Shown here in pieces: positions 35,309-43,482 of a stretch of 64,000 nt of DNA. The notes below the pieces were generated by a model. It saw only the letters and a program-made list of their open reading frames with translations. It had not been told where the DNA came from and ran no database searches. The DNA is from Hymenobacter roseosalivarius DSM 11622. Lineage in GTDB: Bacteria > Bacteroidota > Bacteroidia > Cytophagales > Hymenobacteraceae. Both the position numbers and the translations under genes were made by a program. The DNA is taken from NCBI RefSeq assembly GCF_900176135.1, contig NZ_FWWW01000055.1, positions 99,809 through 163,808 of the forward strand. The letters are read 5' to 3'. The stretch's first letter is position 1; each line of letters opens with the position of its first letter.

Positions 35309-35776
35309 ATGACACCACTGGCAGCCGCAGCCGTGACGACGGCCACCTTTCTGGGAATGGAATTCGTTGCTTGGTTTATGCATAAGTATGTGTTGCACGG
35401 CGCGCTATGGTTTCTGCATCGGTCGCACCATGTGCGGCATCCCCACCGCTTTGAGCGCAACGATTTCTTTTTTCTGTTTTATGGCTCCCTGTCTATGGGC
35501 TTTATTATGTACAGCTCGGAGACGAAAGACTGGCCGTTTTGGGTAGGAGTAGGTATTGCTGCGTACGGCACCGTTTATTTCTTCGTGCACGATGTGCTGA
35601 TTCACGGCCGGCTGCGGTTTTGGCGCAAATCGAGCAGTAAATACCTGCGCGCTCTGAATATGGCTCACAAGATGCATCACAAAACCAGCGCGCGCGATGG
35701 CTCGGAGGAGTTTGGGATGCTGTGGGTATCATCGAAGTATTTTGCCCTGGCCCGCCGGAAAAAAATTAATAATTAA
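35309..35776 (+). CDS. crtZ: beta-carotene hydroxylase CrtZ
   Basis: 155-residue membrane di-iron hydroxylase adding 3-OH groups to beta-ionone rings. The four histidine clusters are present in order: HKYVLHG, HRSHHVRHPH, HDVLIHGR and HKMHHK. Two or three membrane helices separate them. It opens the carotenoid cluster, followed 22 bases later by the B12-type regulator. With CrtW it should make hydroxy-keto carotenoids. Confidence 0.93.
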   Translation: MTPLAAAAVTTATFLGMEFVAWFMHKYVLHGALWFLHRSHHVRHPHRFERNDFFFLFYGSLSMGFIMYSSETKDWPFWVGVGIAAYGTVYFFVHDVLIHGRLRFWRKSSSKYLRALNMAHKMHHKTSARDGSEEFGMLWVSSKYFALARRKKINN

Positions 35777-35798
35777 CCTCTAATTATTAATTTAGCCC

Positions 35799-36689
35799 GT
35801 GGGACAATTTTCTATTAGCGACCTGGAAAACCTTTCGGGTATTAAAGCACCTACCATTCGGATGTGGGAGCAGCGCTATAATATTCTGCGTCCCGAGCGT
35901 ACCGCGACCAACATTCGCACTTACTGCGACGCCGACTTGCGCCGCCTGCTCAACGTAGCTACGCTGTGCAGCCGCGGCCAACGAATTTCCCACGTTGCCC
36001 GCCTCAGCGAGGGAGAGCTGGCCCAGGCCGTATTAGCCGGCTCCGATGATCCGCATGATTATGCCCGCCAGGTAAACGCGCTGCTGGCCGCTATGCTGGA
36101 AATGAACGAGCATCAGCTAACCAAAGTGCTCACGGCCACCATCCGCCAGCTGGGGTTCGAGACGGCCATCATGTATGTGGTGTATCCCTTTTTACAGCGC
36201 ATCGGTCTTTTGTGGCAGGCAGGTAGCGTCAATCCGGCCCAGGAGCATTTGGTTACCAATCTGTTGCGGCAGAAGATGCTGGTAGCCACTGACAGCCTGC
36301 CGCTGGTAGCCCCGGCCACTACGCGGCGCTGGGTGTTGTATCTGCCCGAAGGCGAGCTGCACGAGCTGGCGTTGCTTTTTATGAATCATGCTCTGCGCTC
36401 CAGGGGCCATCATGTGCTGTATCTGGGGCAGAATATGCCGCTCGACGACTTGAAGGTGGTGTACAGCACGTATCAGCCCCACGCCGTCTGCTGCGTAATG
36501 ACGGCATTGCCCGAGCGCGACCACGTTCAGGCTTACATAAACGAGCTGGCCCGGCTTTGCCCCGAATGTGAGCTGTTTCTGTATGGTGGCCAAGCGCAGC
36601 ATCAGGAGCTGGAAATGCCCCCCAGAGCGAGCCGGATTCGCCTGATGACTGACTTTCTGGCTCTCGCCGATGAGCGGCGCCTTAAGTAG
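35799..36689 (+). CDS. MerR-family regulator with cobalamin-binding domain (CarH/LitR-like)
   Basis: 296 residues. The MerR helix-turn-helix (1-70) has SISDLENLSGIKAPTIRMWEQRYNILRPERT. The four-helix and Rossmann B12 domains follow. W139, E149 and H150 form the W-x9-EH motif (W, nine residues, EH) that in CarH contacts the adenosyl group of cobalamin in the light-sensing form. A lower-ligand segment ELHELALLF lacks the Gly of the usual DxHxxG. The start is a GTG at 35799. Placed between crtZ and the sigma factor, it probably represses carotenoid genes in the dark. Confidence 0.86.
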   Translation: MGQFSISDLENLSGIKAPTIRMWEQRYNILRPERTATNIRTYCDADLRRLLNVATLCSRGQRISHVARLSEGELAQAVLAGSDDPHDYARQVNALLAAMLEMNEHQLTKVLTATIRQLGFETAIMYVVYPFLQRIGLLWQAGSVNPAQEHLVTNLLRQKMLVATDSLPLVAPATTRRWVLYLPEGELHELALLFMNHALRSRGHHVLYLGQNMPLDDLKVVYSTYQPHAVCCVMTALPERDHVQAYINELARLCPECELFLYGGQAQHQELEMPPRASRIRLMTDFLALADERRLK

Positions 36690-37003
36690 CCAGGTAGCCT
36701 GCTGGTGGTCCGCTATAGGAGTTGATGGCCTTTAGCAGGAAATCTCCCGTGAAAAACAGAAAAGAACGGGAAAGGAAAAGCCATTTTTATTTTCTGTTTA
36801 ACTCAGAAAGCTTCAACGAGAGAAAATGGGAGTTGGTCCGGCTATATGGCCGGTTCAACAGTCAGGAAGGGGAGAAGATCGATTTTATATTCTGCAAATC
36901 CTCCTGATTATCAGCGCCTTCGTACATTGGGGTGGCCTAAACAAGTACAGGAGACTCAAGAAAAATAATTGCTTCAAAGCTATCCGACTTTCAAATCTTC
37001 TCG
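36690..37003. other. intergenic region upstream of the sigma factor
   Basis: About 310 A+T-rich bases. Two short frames here (36722 and 36826) overlap in different frames and have no coding pattern. It probably holds operator sites. The promoter box lies at its right end. Confidence 0.45.
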
Positions 37004-37040
37004 TATATTTGTTTAACTTTTTGCCACGAAAAGCTAAACA
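37004..37040 (+). promoter_or_regulatory. promoter -7 element with inverted repeat ahead of the ECF sigma gene
   Basis: TATATTTG at 37004-37011 matches TAnnTTTG. TGTTTA at 37010-37015 and TAAACA at 37035-37040 form an inverted repeat overlapping it and ending just before the ATG at 37043. No TTG was seen at the expected -33 distance. The repeat could be an operator. This is suggestive only. Confidence 0.4.
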
Positions 37041-37042
37041 GT

Positions 37043-37558
37043 ATGACCTCTCTGGAATTCACTAATCAAGTACAAAAGATTTCCTATTCGCTGAAGCCCG
37101 TGGCGATGAACCTGACCCGCGACGCCGACGATGCAAAGGACCTGGTACAGGAAACCTTGCTCAAGGCGTTGTTGAATAAGGACAAGTTCAAGGCTGGGAC
37201 CAACTTGAAGGCATGGTTGTACACCATCATGCGCAACACCTTCATTAACAACTATAATAAGATTACCAAGCGCAATAGCAATATTGACAGCACCGAGTAT
37301 TTCCAGTACTTCAACACCGACGAGAACTACATCACTCACAACGGCGCTTCCAGCGACTTCGTGGTAACCGACATCAACGAGGCGATTGCTACCCTCTCGG
37401 CCGATTACCGCACCCCGTTTATGATGTACTATATTGGCTACAAGTACCTGGAGATTGCAGAGAAGCTACAGATCCCGATTGGTACCGTGAAAAATCGTAT
37501 TCACATTGCCCGCAAGGAACTGAAGCAGGCGCTGAAAGTATACGCCCCCGGTGTGTAG
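37043..37558 (+). CDS. ECF-type RNA polymerase sigma factor
   Basis: 171-residue sigma factor. Region 2 (about 20-85) has DADDAKDLVQETLLKALLN and NLKAWLYTIMRNTFINNY. Region 4 (about 110-165) has YRTPFMMYYIGYKYLEIAEKLQIPIGTVKNRIHIARKEL. It follows the MerR/B12 gene and precedes crtI, the arrangement seen for LitR and LitS in light-induced carotenoid control of Streptomyces. No anti-sigma factor is next to it. A terminator follows at 37596. Confidence 0.92.
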   Translation: MTSLEFTNQVQKISYSLKPVAMNLTRDADDAKDLVQETLLKALLNKDKFKAGTNLKAWLYTIMRNTFINNYNKITKRNSNIDSTEYFQYFNTDENYITHNGASSDFVVTDINEAIATLSADYRTPFMMYYIGYKYLEIAEKLQIPIGTVKNRIHIARKELKQALKVYAPGV

Positions 37559-37595
37559 AGTATAGGGAGAGATAATACCGCCGCCCGGGCGTAGA

Positions 37596-37648
37596 GCGGG
37601 CCGCAGGATACAAAACCGAAAGGTGGCGTACCCGCGGCCCGCTTTTTT
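37596..37648 (+). terminator. intrinsic terminator of the sigma factor gene
   Basis: GCGGGCCGC (37596-37604) and GCGGCCCGC (37634-37642) pair around a 29-base loop, followed by six T. Confidence 0.78.
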
Positions 37649-37818
37649 AATCGCGTATTTCGCAGATTGTCTCTGATTCGGGGGTTTAGGCTGCAATCTG
37701 GCAAACCTCTGCTCAATTAAACGGTATCAATAGGAGCCCTTGCTTCGCAAGCGAGGCCTTCACCTCAATATTAGCACCTGCTGTTGGTGCAACATCCATT
37801 CTACCTAATTGGTAATTT

Positions 37819-39306
37819 GTGAGTAAACACGTTCTAGTTATTGGCGCGGGCTTCGCGGGCCTATCGGCGGCTACCTCCCTGGCCCAGCGCGGCTACCAGG
37901 TCACGGTGCTGGAGAAAAATGAAGGGCCGGGGGGGCGGGCGCGCGTCTTTCGGGCTGAAGGCTTCACCTTCGATATGGGCCCGAGCTGGTACTGGATGCC
38001 CGACGTGTTTGAGCAATACTTTGCCCGTTTCGGGCACCAGGTGGCCGATTTCTACGACCTGGTGCGCCTCGACCCATCGTACGCCGTGATTTTTGGCGAT
38101 GAAGACATCCTGGATATTCCCGCCGGTATGCCCGAGCTGCGCGCCATGTTTGAGCATCTGGAGCCCGGCAGCGCTGTCCGGCTCGATGAGTTTTTGCGGC
38201 AAGCGGCTTACAAGTATGAGGTCGGGATAAACAAATTCGTGCACATGCCCGGCCGCTCCCTGCTGGAGTTTGCCGACCCACGCCTGCTCGTGGATGCCGT
38301 GCGCCTGGACGTGCTGCAAAGCATGAGTAAGCATGTGCGCCGCTTTTTCAAACACGAAAAGCTGCTCAAGCTCATGGAGTTTCCGGTTTTGTTTCTAGGA
38401 GCTACGCCCGAAAACACGCCGGCTCTGTACTCGCTTATGAACTACGCCGATCTGGCCCTGGGCACTTGGTACCCGCGGGGTGGCATGCACAAAATAGTGG
38501 AAGGCATGGTCAAAGTGGCTGAGCAGCAGGGCGTGAAGCTGGAATACAACCAGGAAGTGCAGGAAATACGCGTGGAAAACGGCCTCGCCACCGGAGTGCA
38601 GACCGCCACTGGTTTTCGCCCCGCCGATATCGTAGTGGCCGGCGCCGACTACCACCACGCCGAGCAGCAGCTATTAGCCCCCCAGCACCGGCACTATGAC
38701 GAAAAATACTGGGATTCGCGTACGATGGCGCCCTCGTCGTTGCTGTTTTATCTGGGTATAAATAAGCGCCTGAAAAACCTGCGCCACCATAACCTCTTCT
38801 TCGATGAGGACTTTGGTCGCCACGCCCAGGAGATATATGAGCAGCCGCAGTGGCCCAGCAAGCCGTTGTTTTACGCCTCCGTGCCTTCCCAAACCGACCC
38901 TACAGTAGCTCCCGAAGGCTGCGAAAACCTGTTTCTGCTGGTGCCCGTGGCCCCCGACTTAGCTGATCCTGAAGAAACCCGTGAGCGGTATTATCACCTC
39001 GTAATGGACCGCCTGGAGCGCCTCACGGGCCAGAGTATCCGCGACGCGGTGGTGTACAAGCGTAGCTACGCCCACCGCGACTTCGTGGCCGACTACCACA
39101 GCTACAAGGGCAACGCCTATGGCCTGGCCAATACGCTCAAGCAAACGGCCATTCTCAAGCCCACGCTGAAAAGTAAAAAGGTCAGTAATCTGTATTTTAC
39201 GGGCCAACTCACCGTGCCCGGCCCCGGCGTACCGCCCTCGCTCATTTCGGGGCAGGTAGTGGCCAGGGAAGTTGAGAAAGAGAACAAGTTGTCATTCAAC
39301 AATTAA
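37819..39306 (+). CDS. crtI: phytoene desaturase CrtI
   Basis: 495-residue FAD enzyme that desaturates phytoene to lycopene. N terminus VIGAGFAGLSAATSLAQ is the dinucleotide-binding fold, then EKNEGPGGRARVF. The C-terminal signature YFTGQLTVPGPGVPPSLISGQVVA is typical of CrtI. The start is a GTG (MSKHVLVIGAGF). The stop codon lies within the left arm of a 22-base inverted repeat that ends at the crtB start. Confidence 0.95.
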   Translation: MSKHVLVIGAGFAGLSAATSLAQRGYQVTVLEKNEGPGGRARVFRAEGFTFDMGPSWYWMPDVFEQYFARFGHQVADFYDLVRLDPSYAVIFGDEDILDIPAGMPELRAMFEHLEPGSAVRLDEFLRQAAYKYEVGINKFVHMPGRSLLEFADPRLLVDAVRLDVLQSMSKHVRRFFKHEKLLKLMEFPVLFLGATPENTPALYSLMNYADLALGTWYPRGGMHKIVEGMVKVAEQQGVKLEYNQEVQEIRVENGLATGVQTATGFRPADIVVAGADYHHAEQQLLAPQHRHYDEKYWDSRTMAPSSLLFYLGINKRLKNLRHHNLFFDEDFGRHAQEIYEQPQWPSKPLFYASVPSQTDPTVAPEGCENLFLLVPVAPDLADPEETRERYYHLVMDRLERLTGQSIRDAVVYKRSYAHRDFVADYHSYKGNAYGLANTLKQTAILKPTLKSKKVSNLYFTGQLTVPGPGVPPSLISGQVVAREVEKENKLSFNN

Positions 39307-39393
39307 CATTTATCATTTACCATTCTGTACTGTCTTTATAATCGGGCATCTGAGTGATCTATGAGCTGTTAAATGGTAAATGATAAATGTTAA
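39303..39393. repeat. perfect 22-base inverted repeat between crtI and crtB
   Basis: TTAACATTTATCATTTACC... (39303-39324) and its exact complement ending ...AAATGATAAATGTTAA (39372-39393) surround a 47-base spacer. The arms span the crtI stop (39304-39306) and abut the crtB ATG (39394). A folded transcript would hide the crtB start region. Confidence 0.88.
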
Positions 39394-40245
39394 ATGAAAC
39401 CAATGGACCACGTTGCCCTTTTTGATGAAACCAGCCTGGCGTGCAGTAAGCTGATTACCAAGCGATACAGCACGTCGTTTACGCTGGGTATCCGCACCCT
39501 CGACCCGCGGTTTCACCTGCCCGTGTACGCCGTCTATGGCTTCGTGCGCTGGGCCGACGAAATCGTGGATACCTTCCACGACCACGACAAAGCCACGCTG
39601 TTTGCCGATTTCCGGCGCCAGACTTATGAGGCGCTCGATACACGCTTTAGCCTGAGCCCAGTGCTGCACGCGTTTCAGCTTATAGCGCACCGCTACAGCA
39701 TAGATCGGCAGTTTATTGAGGCATTTTTGCGCAGTATGGAAATGGATCTGGAGGACTGTAATTACAATCAGTCGCTCTACGACGAGTATATCTACGGCTC
39801 GGCGGAAGTGGTGGGGCTGATGTGCCTGCGCATCTTCTGCGAGGGCGATGTGGCTTTGTTTGACCGTTTGCGGGAGCCTGCTCGCCGCTTAGGCGCTGCT
39901 TTCCAGAAGATCAACTTCCTACGCGATATCCGCTCCGACTATGAGGAGCGGGGCCGGGTGTACTTCCCCGGCGTGAGCTATGAGCACTTCAACGATGCCG
40001 TGAAGCGCGACATTGAAGCTGATATTCGCGCTGATTTTGAGGCGGGCTACGCCGGTATCGTGCAGCTGCCGCGGGCGGCGCGCCTGGGCGTGTATCTGGC
40101 GTATGTGTACTACCTGAAGCTGTTTCACAAAATTCGTCAGCTGCCCGCCACCCAAATCCTCGGGGGCCGCGTGCGCGTGCCCGACAACACAAAACTACTG
40201 CTGCTGGTCGGCTCGTACTTCCGCTACCGGCTACGCACCATATAA
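39394..40245 (+). CDS. crtB: phytoene synthase CrtB
   Basis: 283-residue enzyme condensing two geranylgeranyl diphosphates to phytoene. Two Asp-rich motifs are visible: DEIVD in FVRWADEIVDTF and DIRSD in FLRDIRSDYEERGRVYFP, the diphosphate-Mg binding sites. QKINFLRD is also conserved. The ATG at 39394 follows directly after the inverted repeat; the ATG at 39403 is an alternative. It forms one transcription unit with crtI and ends at the terminator at 40251. Confidence 0.95.
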   Translation: MKPMDHVALFDETSLACSKLITKRYSTSFTLGIRTLDPRFHLPVYAVYGFVRWADEIVDTFHDHDKATLFADFRRQTYEALDTRFSLSPVLHAFQLIAHRYSIDRQFIEAFLRSMEMDLEDCNYNQSLYDEYIYGSAEVVGLMCLRIFCEGDVALFDRLREPARRLGAAFQKINFLRDIRSDYEERGRVYFPGVSYEHFNDAVKRDIEADIRADFEAGYAGIVQLPRAARLGVYLAYVYYLKLFHKIRQLPATQILGGRVRVPDNTKLLLLVGSYFRYRLRTI

Positions 40246-40250
40246 TCCTC

Positions 40251-40308
40251 AAAAAAAGCCCCCCAGACGGTAGTTATGCTTGGTTTTGCGCTGTCTGGGG
40301 GGCTTTTT
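40251..40308 (+). terminator. terminator with GCCCCCCAG stem, long loop
   Basis: A-run, GCCCCCCAG (40258-40266), a 28-base loop, CTGGGGGGC (40295-40303), T-run. It follows crtB by 5 bases. Confidence 0.85.
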
Positions 40309-40337
40309 ATTACTCATCACCCACCCACACACCTTCT

Positions 40338-40808
40338 ATGCATTCTTCCTACGACCTCGCCACCCTGCGCCGCCACTACGAGCAAGCCGCCGCCGATAAA
40401 GCGGCCGCTGAGAAGTTCTATCAGCTTACAAGTAGCTACCAAGGCAATGAAGCCTTGCCACTCGCCTACAAAGCCGCTGCCGAAGCCATCCGGGCGCGCG
40501 ACGCTTCCATGTTCAATAAGCTGACCTATGCCCAGGCGGCCGCCCGCATCTTCGAACAAGCCGCGGCCGCCGACTCAAACAATGCTGAAGTTCGGTTTCT
40601 GCGCTTCAGCGTGGAAAGCAATATCCCGGCTTTCCTGGGCCTGAGCCCGCACGTAGAAGAAGATCGGCAGTATCTGCTGGATGCGCTGCGGCAGCATCCG
40701 CAGTCTGGCCTCGATGCGGAGGCGTTCCATACGGTGCGCGGTTTTCTGATAGGCCGGGGCCACGTAAGTGCGGAGCAGGCGCAGGAATTGGAGCAACTGA
40801 CGGCCTAA
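40338..40808 (+). CDS. conserved hypothetical helical protein in the crt cluster
   Basis: 156-residue soluble protein, Ala- and Gln-rich, all helical. AAAAIRAR..., LTYAQAAARIFEQAAAADSNNAEVRFLRFSVESNIPAFLG and QHPQSGLDAEAFHTVRGFL look like one or two TPR-like helical hairpins. It may bind a partner protein. I do not recognise a named family. It follows the crtB terminator and is convergent with the DUF2141 gene, 9 bases between stops. Confidence 0.62.
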   Translation: MHSSYDLATLRRHYEQAAADKAAAEKFYQLTSSYQGNEALPLAYKAAAEAIRARDASMFNKLTYAQAAARIFEQAAAADSNNAEVRFLRFSVESNIPAFLGLSPHVEEDRQYLLDALRQHPQSGLDAEAFHTVRGFLIGRGHVSAEQAQELEQLTA

Positions 40809-40817
40809 GCCCGGAAC

Positions 40818-41285
40818 CTAATACTTCATCGCGAGCTGCACCTTCACGCGGGGGCCATGCACCGCTATTTTCGCCTCGGCAAAAGATGGCGGTCCCATCG
40901 TGGCGCGCGGATTATTAGAAAATGCGTAGCCTTCAGTGGGAAGGCCGATGAAGTTAGTGTCGAGACGGCCGTTGTTGTTCTCGTCGTGGTAGGCAGCTAT
41001 GGCATAGTCGCCTTTGGGCAGCTTATCAAAGATGAAAACGCACTCCTTAGCTGTCAGCTGCACTTTTTGGGTGGCCACCGACTTCTTACCCGGAAATCCT
41101 TCTTTGCGATTGTAGAGCGACACGTAGCAAGTGCCGCGAGCGTTGCGCAGGTTGGCGACGCTGCCGCTGATGGCATGGCTGGCCGGCACATCGGCGTCGG
41201 TAGTGGCGGTGCGCCAAAGCGCCGGGACCGCCGAAACGAATGCTAGTAGTTGAAGCAGCGTGATGGAAAGAAAAGAGCGAACCAA
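40818..41285 (-). CDS. DUF2141 secreted protein
   Basis: 155-residue exported protein. Signal peptide MVRSFLSITLLQLLAFVSAVPA, then SGSVANLRNARGTCYVSLYN, FIFDKLPKGDYAIAAYHDENNNGRLDTNFIGLPTEGYAFSNN, the DUF2141 beta-sandwich signature. Its function is unknown; relatives are sometimes found near isoprenoid or carotenoid genes. It runs opposite to its neighbours inside the carotenoid region. Confidence 0.85.
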   Translation of the reverse strand: MVRSFLSITLLQLLAFVSAVPALWRTATTDADVPASHAISGSVANLRNARGTCYVSLYNRKEGFPGKKSVATQKVQLTAKECVFIFDKLPKGDYAIAAYHDENNNGRLDTNFIGLPTEGYAFSNNPRATMGPPSFAEAKIAVHGPRVKVQLAMKY

Positions 41286-41565
41286 GAGGTAGCAGGAGGT
41301 AAGGATGGCAGATGGATGGCGATTACTGACTTAAATCCTTAAATCAGGCTTCAAAGCTACACTACTCAGTGACTTCCAACGCGCACGACTGCTTAATCTT
41401 ATTGTTTTCCATTTGCGGAAAAAAGAGGATTTTGCAAATTGTAGAAGACAGTTAATCAGCCTCTACACGTCGTGAGCTTAACTACGAGCCCAACTTATTG
41501 CGTACCTTATCAACAGGGCACGTTTCGGCCCATAACCTTCCGGCCATTTTCCTGGTTACCGATTT

Positions 41566-42414
41566 ATGCCGCACCATCTGAGCGTCCATATCGACCCCAA
41601 CTCTGGCTTTTGCTTCGGCGTTATCTATGCCATTCAAATGGCCGAGGATATTCTGGAAGAACAGGGCTACCTGTACTGCCTCGGCGATATTGTGCACAAT
41701 GACGAGGAAGTAGAGCGCCTTGAGCAGCGAGGCCTGCGCATCATCGACTACGATACCCTGGCTCAACTGCGCAACGAGAAAGTGCTGATTCGGGCCCACG
41801 GCGAGCCGCCCAGCACCTACCAAACGGGCCTTGAAAACAACCTGATCCTGATTGATGCTTCCTGCCCGGTGGTGCTCAAGCTGCAAAACCGCATCAAAAC
41901 CAGCTACGACAAGCAGGAGCAGATCTTCATCTATGGCAAGCACGGCCACGCCGAAGTGCGCGGCTTAATGGGCCAGACCAGCGGCAATGCGGTCGTCTTT
42001 GAGAACCTGGACGAGCTGCTGGGCCACGAATTGCCCCCCAGCATCACGCTTTACAGCCAGACCACGAAAAGCACTGACAGCTTTTACCGCATCAAGGGTG
42101 AGCTGGAGCAGCGCGGCTACGCCATCAACGCCAATGATACTATTTGTCGGCAGGTAAGCAACCGGGATAAGGACCTGCGCAAGTTTGCCGCCCAGTTCGA
42201 CCAGATTGTATTTGTGTCGGGCACCAAGAGCAGTAATGGCAAAGTGCTTTATCAGGTTTGCAAGGATACCAACCCCCAAACCCATTTTATTTCGAAGGTG
42301 GACGAAATCTGCGCCAGCTGGTTTGAGCCGGGCCAGTCGGTCGGGATTTGCGGGGCCACCAGCACGCCAATGTGGCTGATGGAGGACGTGCGCGATACTC
42401 TTTTGGCGCTTTAA
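41566..42414 (+). CDS. ispH: 4-hydroxy-3-methylbut-2-enyl diphosphate reductase IspH
   Basis: 282-residue Fe-S enzyme, the last step of the MEP pathway, making isopentenyl and dimethylallyl diphosphate. The three cluster cysteines are at 16 (SGFCFGV), 100 (ASCPVV) and 194 (TICRQVSNRD). RAHGEPP carries the conserved His, and GICGATSTP ends the protein. Placed between crtB and crtW, it would supply precursors for carotenoids. The ATG at 41566 fits the family. Confidence 0.95.
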   Translation: MPHHLSVHIDPNSGFCFGVIYAIQMAEDILEEQGYLYCLGDIVHNDEEVERLEQRGLRIIDYDTLAQLRNEKVLIRAHGEPPSTYQTGLENNLILIDASCPVVLKLQNRIKTSYDKQEQIFIYGKHGHAEVRGLMGQTSGNAVVFENLDELLGHELPPSITLYSQTTKSTDSFYRIKGELEQRGYAINANDTICRQVSNRDKDLRKFAAQFDQIVFVSGTKSSNGKVLYQVCKDTNPQTHFISKVDEICASWFEPGQSVGICGATSTPMWLMEDVRDTLLAL

Positions 42415-42512
42415 ACCCATTGTGGAAGGAATTATAAACTAGTATTTGGTCTTTAGAAGGCCCTACGTCTGCAAGAGCAAACGTCCGGTTTACATCAACT
42501 TAGCAATACTTA

Positions 42513-43256
42513 ATGCACGCTACCGCCTCTGCTCATCCTGCTGCTACTCGCCTGAAGCCAGCTCCGGTCGGTAATAAGGGTGTGCTGGCTGCGGGATGTA
42601 TTTTACTGGCCTGGGGGGCTTTATTGACGTTTTTGCTGGCTTCTTATAAGCCGGATTGGCGTACGCCGTGGCCCTATTTGCTGCTGCTACTCCAAACGCA
42701 CCTGTACACCGGCCTGTTCATCACCGCCCACGACGCTATGCACAGCGTAGTCAGCGCCAATAAGCGCCTGAATGACGGCTTGGGCACGGCGGCGGCGCTG
42801 CTGTTTGCCTTCAACTGGTTTCCCCGGATGCTGCCCAAGCACCACCAGCACCACCGCCACGTCGGCACCCCCGACGACCCCGATTTTCACGATGGTCGTC
42901 ATCCGGGCTTTCTGCCCTGGCTGGCGCGCTTTGCCTGGAACTACGTTACGTGGTGGCAGGTAGCGCTCATGGCAGCTACCTACAACGCGCTAAAGCTGTT
43001 TTTTCCGCAGGCCAATGTCATTGCCTTCTGGATGATACCAGCGATACTGGCCACGGTACAGCTATTCTTTTTTGGCACCTATCTGCCCCACCGTGGCGAG
43101 CACACCGAGCACAATCCGCATAAGTCACGCAGCCAGTTTCGTCACCACTTATGGGCCTTCACGAGCTGTTATTTCTTTGGCTACCACTATGAACACCACG
43201 ATCAGCCGTACCTACCTTGGTGGCGGCTATGGCAGGCTAAAGAAGAGGCGGAGTAG
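42513..43256 (+). CDS. crtW: beta-carotene ketolase CrtW
   Basis: 247-residue membrane di-iron oxygenase adding 4-keto groups. Histidine boxes HDAMH, HHQHHRH and FGYHYEHHDQPYLPWWRLW with PHRGEH identify CrtW. Several membrane helices lie between them. With CrtZ it points to astaxanthin- or flexixanthin-like end products. No lycopene cyclase lies in the window, so cyclisation must be encoded elsewhere. Confidence 0.93.
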   Translation: MHATASAHPAATRLKPAPVGNKGVLAAGCILLAWGALLTFLLASYKPDWRTPWPYLLLLLQTHLYTGLFITAHDAMHSVVSANKRLNDGLGTAAALLFAFNWFPRMLPKHHQHHRHVGTPDDPDFHDGRHPGFLPWLARFAWNYVTWWQVALMAATYNALKLFFPQANVIAFWMIPAILATVQLFFFGTYLPHRGEHTEHNPHKSRSQFRHHLWAFTSCYFFGYHYEHHDQPYLPWWRLWQAKEEAE

Positions 43257-43482
43257 TAGTTTTTGATGTAGATTTCTGCTCTGCGCCCTGCCTTTTTTTA
43301 TAGCCTGTCTTTCAAATTATGCCAAGAGTTTATATTTAAATAGTTATGTTTTAAAACAAAATGTTTTTATTCATAATCGAGTGTATTTAGGCCTTGAAAA
43401 GATCATGAGGCCCTTTTTCTGTAAGGAAAATTTTTATTACTATTTTTTCCTAACTAAAAAAATACCAACTTAGCGCTATATA

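Noticed and set aside
36722..37065. Two short plus-strand frames ahead of the sigma factor gene
   Set aside because: They overlap each other in different frames, have A+T-rich random composition and cross the likely promoter.
37929..37936. Seven-G run in crtI (and one at 57527 in murG) as copies of the iterated motif
   Set aside because: They have seven G and no CT in front; the glycine-rich FAD and UDP loops explain them.
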